Source: Shewanella sp. HN-41 (GTDB lineage Bacteria > Pseudomonadota > Gammaproteobacteria > Enterobacterales > Shewanellaceae). From it: 64,000 nucleotides of DNA. Made by a program: the position numbers and the translations under genes. Numbering within the stretch: the stretch's first letter is position 1; every line of letters begins with the position of its first letter. This document shows positions 62,401 through 64,000 of the stretch, in pieces. The stretch is taken from NCBI RefSeq assembly GCF_000217915.1, contig NZ_AFOZ01000002.1, positions 38,146 to 102,145 on the forward strand, given 5' to 3'. The notes beneath the pieces are model-generated. The model saw only the letters and a program-made list of their open reading frames with translations. It was not told where the DNA came from and made no database searches.

Positions 62401-64000
62401 GATATACGGTCCAAGCGGGTGATAATACGGGGGCGAGTGGTTTAATTGTCAATGCCAATGGCATAGCGCTTAATGGCGACACTATGCGAGATGCGGGCAG
62501 CAACGATGCCGACTTAAGTTACGGCCAGTGGAACAGTGTCAATGTGATTGTCGATACGACAGCCCCGGTCGATCCTGTGGTTACTACGCCTGCTGGCGCC
62601 ATCAGTACCAATCAGGCAACGACATTGATCAGCGGTACGCACGCTGAAGAGGGAGTGACAATCAGCCTCTATGCCGATGTGAACAATGATGGCGTTGCCG
62701 ATAATGCGACCGTGTTGGATGACACTATTGTGGTGGTGGGTGCTTGGACCCTGAGCGCCGGATTATCGACGGACAGTGATAATAATTTTGTCGTGATCGC
62801 CAGCGATGCAGCGAGTAATGTTTCCACGCCTCAGAATGTTCCCACTATCACTCAAGACTCAACGATACCTGTGGCACCGTCTGCGCCGGATCTCGATGCG
62901 GCAAGTGATTCAGGGGTGAGTTCAGCGGATGACATCACCAAGAATACGACGCTCGTGTTGATGGGCACTGCAGAGGTTGGCGCCAGTGTTGTTATTAGCA
63001 GCCATCTTGATGGTGTGCTTGGCACAGTCAATGCGGATGGGAGTGGTCACTGGAGTGTCAACGCGACGAGCATGAACTCTGGAACCCATAGCATCACAGC
63101 TGTTGCCACTGATATTGCAGGAAATAGCAGTGTCGCATCGAGCGCCCTCTCTGTGACCATTGATACGAGTGCGCCCACTTCCTCAGCAATTGATCATCAA
63201 AACATTCAACCTGGCGAGAGCACATCTACGCTCGCCTTTACTATTGCCGATGATGTAACTGCTGCGACGGATATCTTGGTGACGCCAGCGAGTTCTGATA
63301 CCACTGTGGTTCCACTTGCGGATGTTGTATTGGCAGGAAGCGATGTCGACAGAAGTGTGGCTGTGACTGCACTAGGTTCGGGGACCAGTACTATCACCCT
63401 GACGTTCGAAGACGTTGCAGGTAATACTAGCTCGCGGACTTTCAATGTTGTGGTGAATAGTGCTCCCACTATTTTAGGGACTCCTGCGACCAGTGTGGCT
63501 CAAGGTATGCTCTATAACTTTATGCCCACCGCCGCAGACGCGGACGGTAATAGCTTAGTCTTTGACATTACAAATCGACCTTCGTGGGCAAGCTTTAATA
63601 CAACAACAGGGGAACTAAGCGGTACACCAACGAATGCTGATGTTGGGGTAACGACGGCAATAGTGATCAGTGTGAGTGACGGAGTGCTTAGTGCGAGTCT
63701 ACCCGCTTTCAATATCACAGTGAGCAACGTTAACGATGCGCCGACGATTAGCTCAACTGCCTTAACCGCCGCCATCCAAGATGCGGCATACAGCTACAGC
63801 TTTGTGGCGAGTGACAGCGATGTGGGTGATGTGTTGACCTTAAGCGCGGTGACTAAACCGAATTGGTTAAGCTTCAATGCGGCGAGTGGAGTCTTAAGTG
63901 GTACACCAAGTAACGTCGATGTGGGTGCGCATGCAGTGATACTGCGAGTGACGGACACGGATGGCTTAACGGCCGAGCAAAGCTTTAGCATCACAGTGAG
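56481..64000 (+). CDS. Giant secreted DUF4347 / Ig-like-repeat protein, 5' part
   Basis: The ATG at 56481 opens a frame that I followed without a stop to the right edge, 2,506 codons, so the gene is incomplete. N-terminus: signal-like MRHTLLSGLSSLLLPLGL. DUF4347 (residues about 73-240) has RELVIVDGAVTEADKSVL, HVVSHAQAGAILLGN and LLFYGCDLAANETGEALL. The rest is Ig-like and cadherin-like repeats: three nearly periodic units (about 110 residues), two VPTVTSVSVPAN-type units, Big-type units, bacterial Ig units (ATASDSGISSTDNLTSDTTP) and two final putative-Ig (He_PIG) units (FVASDSDVGDVLTL). Such proteins are usually large adhesins or biofilm proteins exported by a type I system. It is the last visible gene of the accessory region. 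Confidence 0.9.
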   Translation, partial: MRHTLLSGLSSLLLPLGLYGAGAIAAPSYQRSYLSASISASTELLLRSNTSLPKDLVDLSGDQLDIQSAHPVRELVIVDGAVTEADKSVLRRGLKPGVQLVELDSSVAGLPQLINALDGHKNLAAIHVVSHAQAGAILLGNSRITPETIQQEVHAFAALKGAVREGGDLLFYGCDLAANETGEALLDIISNNTGLDVAASNNLTGNSELQGDWDLEVKRGNIESTLAFSEKALADFSGVLTPAANNTYGFVGWNGQVTKLLTQPSTTHFTLAAKSGDGVAQNLGSGIGNFAYMHGGATTTNHYFYLRADGTNTTAFELTGLTGAEYAGYSSEFTNLRIIGYLQSGGTVTSSTVNGSAGAQTFTFGAGQLGNFSGVKLKGFKLFFDCASACVAANDGPENFEFRSFTVMNAIDTPPADSDATLTAAGGVTEPIGLATTIDTVGEAVGVFDFTITDGGTSDSLATTVSQIVVNVSGTSTDAERGKITWRLNGPDASNVTGTYNAGTDTITFSGLSISVANGGNETYTVNAYYNDNTTLTEDRTIILSVDGDSNLTVGSAGTQMGATSPVTNGSGTTIDVVASQLVFTTQPAGSVSGAALTTQPVVRARDAFGNTDVDFAENLTLTEASAGSLTNNTQAAVAGVATFTNLTYTATADQQAFTLTANDQDGVGSNLPTVDANSVTSDVVATQLVFDTQPAPTSVISGQNTAFSTVPIVSARDANSIVDTGYTTGITLAEVNGAGSATIAATGDTDGNGATVSITPSNGASTFTGMQITYTNAGAGSETFNLRASSGGLTTADSSQLTASTTPTVTDGNISISGASGTGGTYKIGDTVTATWNNTAGGNNNADITGVTVDFSQFGGGAAVAATDSSGTWTATYTITSGAIDASSRNVSVTATNAQGDTTTADTTNAVVDNIAPVVTDSHLSISGATGTAGAYKIGDTVTASWNNTVGGDNNTDMISSATVDFSAFGGGAAVAASNSSGTWTATYIVTSGVLDATNRNISLTAIDNAGNSTTAADTSNATVDNVAPIVSDVYIGISGGTGTAGAYIAGDTVTASWDNSAIGDNNSDTISAVTADFSQFGGGAVAATNNSGTWTATYTLVVGAINTNNRNVSVTATDNAGNTKTQADSSNAVVDSVVPTVTSVSVPANATYITGQFLDFTVNTSEAITVSTVGGTPSIALTLGASTVYASYISGTGSSALTFRYTVQSGDLDTDGIVIAGAIETNGGSLKESSGNSLNSALNAVGSTSAILVDAIAPTVSSVAVPADDTYVVGETLSFTVSGTENVTVNTGGGIPRIVLTIGGTTRYAPYISGSGTANLVFNYTVQVGDNDTDGIGLASSIDANGGALLDGAGNNLVLTLNSVGSTTAILVDTATPTVQSFNPLDGDIGVTVGANFVLTMNENIQLGSGNIVIYNTDDVAVATIDVGSPAGQLTITADVLTINPAANLVENTSYYIQIANGAITDLAGNLYAGISNKTDWNFTVADVTPPVVSGIIVTGSPAANAASLVFTVSFDEVASNLSTDDFVLTATGSASGSIASVSAASGNSVDVTVNTVSGTGSLRLDVKANSNIQDASGNGNGTNGYTAAYTGGASHTADRDAPLAPSGLDLATASDSGISSTDNLTSDTTPTLTGSAEANSTVTLSSSVDGALGTTTADGAGNWSFTTPLLTSNSAHNITATATDASGNTGAVSTALVLTLDTQIPSITSSAPAGGGAAADASVIFNLAFSESVNSLTTDDFALASTGTASGTISSVSASSGTGVAVTVNGISGTGSLKVGHTASDIVDDAGNALGTYSAGTAHSVDTDAPTVAGVSFDQASVTQANQSAISLTLASAEVGTTANYTITGSSGTPVTGNIAVASVSQQITNIDVSGLGDGTLTVSLTLTDAAGNVSSPAVTDTISKDAAIPVVNVVNVNDGHYGVGSVIDITLTLTEDVAVSGTLSTLSLDIDGVARQAVFVSATSGVLTYRYTVQAGDNTGASGLIVNANGIALNGDTMRDAGSNDADLSYGQWNSVNVIVDTTAPVDPVVTTPAGAISTNQATTLISGTHAEEGVTISLYADVNNDGVADNATVLDDTIVVVGAWTLSAGLSTDSDNNFVVIASDAASNVSTPQNVPTITQDSTIPVAPSAPDLDAASDSGVSSADDITKNTTLVLMGTAEVGASVVISSHLDGVLGTVNADGSGHWSVNATSMNSGTHSITAVATDIAGNSSVASSALSVTIDTSAPTSSAIDHQNIQPGESTSTLAFTIADDVTAATDILVTPASSDTTVVPLADVVLAGSDVDRSVAVTALGSGTSTITLTFEDVAGNTSSRTFNVVVNSAPTILGTPATSVAQGMLYNFMPTAADADGNSLVFDITNRPSWASFNTTTGELSGTPTNADVGVTTAIVISVSDGVLSASLPAFNITVSNVNDAPTISSTALTAAIQDAAYSYSFVASDSDVGDVLTLSAVTKPNWLSFNAASGVLSGTPSNVDVGAHAVILRVTDTDGLTAEQSFSITV
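58909..59895 (+). repeat. Three tandem ~330-bp Ig-repeat units in the giant protein
   Basis: Units begin near 58909, 59238 and 59574. Each starts with a VTD-type turn and (I/L)SISGATGTAG, contains GDTVTASWNN and FGGGAAVAA, and ends GTWTATYTITSG then AVVDNIAP. Nucleotide similarity between units is high enough to allow recombination or copy-number change. Confidence 0.85.

Noticed and set aside
56497..63994. Many long minus-strand frames (for example 61253-61801, 60899-61237, 57557-57976)
   Set aside because: They are antisense shadows of the giant repeat gene; they lack start signals, have biased composition and show no family features.

Overview
The window reads as chromosome of a gammaproteobacterium, most likely a Shewanella. 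The basis is the gene set and order: mutM, moaA, a mobB-moeA fusion, mobA and a tungstate ABC transporter; a RyhB-type sRNA; menF; hslO-hslR; a complete gspC-to-gspN type II secretion operon followed by yrfG. Codon use and protein style fit. The species is not determined, and no rRNA, tRNA, CRISPR array, transposase or integrase was seen.

Layout. 1-7634: the end of a membrane glycosyltransferase gene, then a leftward molybdenum/tungsten operon (tupABC, mobA, mobB-moeA, moaA) leading into a small membrane protein gene and mutM. 7920-11433: a divergent sigma-54 response regulator and its histidine kinase. 11447-11609: the ryhB sRNA with its terminator, promoter and Fur box. 11669-15286: a GNAT enzyme, the queuosine-precursor transporter YhhQ, a periplasmic solute-binding protein and MenF. 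15688-21349: a rightward operon with a TonB-dependent receptor, a fused ECF double ATPase, an ECF-type permease, a probable substrate-binding membrane protein, a TiaS-like protein and a CxxC mini-protein. It looks like a dedicated uptake system for an unknown substrate. 21567-23504: an HD-GYP protein split by a homopolymer frameshift, and a PqiA-like protein. 23571-29866: a tripartite heavy-metal RND efflux operon with a DUF3240 gene and a divergent LuxR-type regulator. 29974-33649: a 50-residue membrane protein, a YeiH transporter, an unknown protein and a ScfR-type regulator. 33711-35454: an AT-rich orphan membrane gene and a decayed proA 3' fragment, bounded by terminators. 35468-36759: hslO and hslR. 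37010-48528: the type II secretion operon, with gspF frameshifted. 48586-49248: yrfG.

49382-64000 is an accessory region. It begins directly after yrfG and runs off the right edge. It encodes an aspartyl/asparaginyl hydroxylase-like protein, a fused methyltransferase-PhyH dioxygenase, two sulfotransferase-like proteins, a GNAT enzyme, three tandem phage-tail-collar proteins of the microcystin-dependent (Mdp) type, and the first 2,506 codons of a giant secreted DUF4347/Ig-repeat protein. The grouping suggests a surface or secreted structure with its own modification enzymes. That is inference, but it is the best candidate here for an undescribed system.

Two genes whose intact relatives are single ORFs (the DUF3391-HD-GYP gene and gspF) are broken exactly at 7-base homopolymers. 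One indel in each case restores a canonical protein length. Assembly error, phase variation and transcriptional slippage all remain possible.
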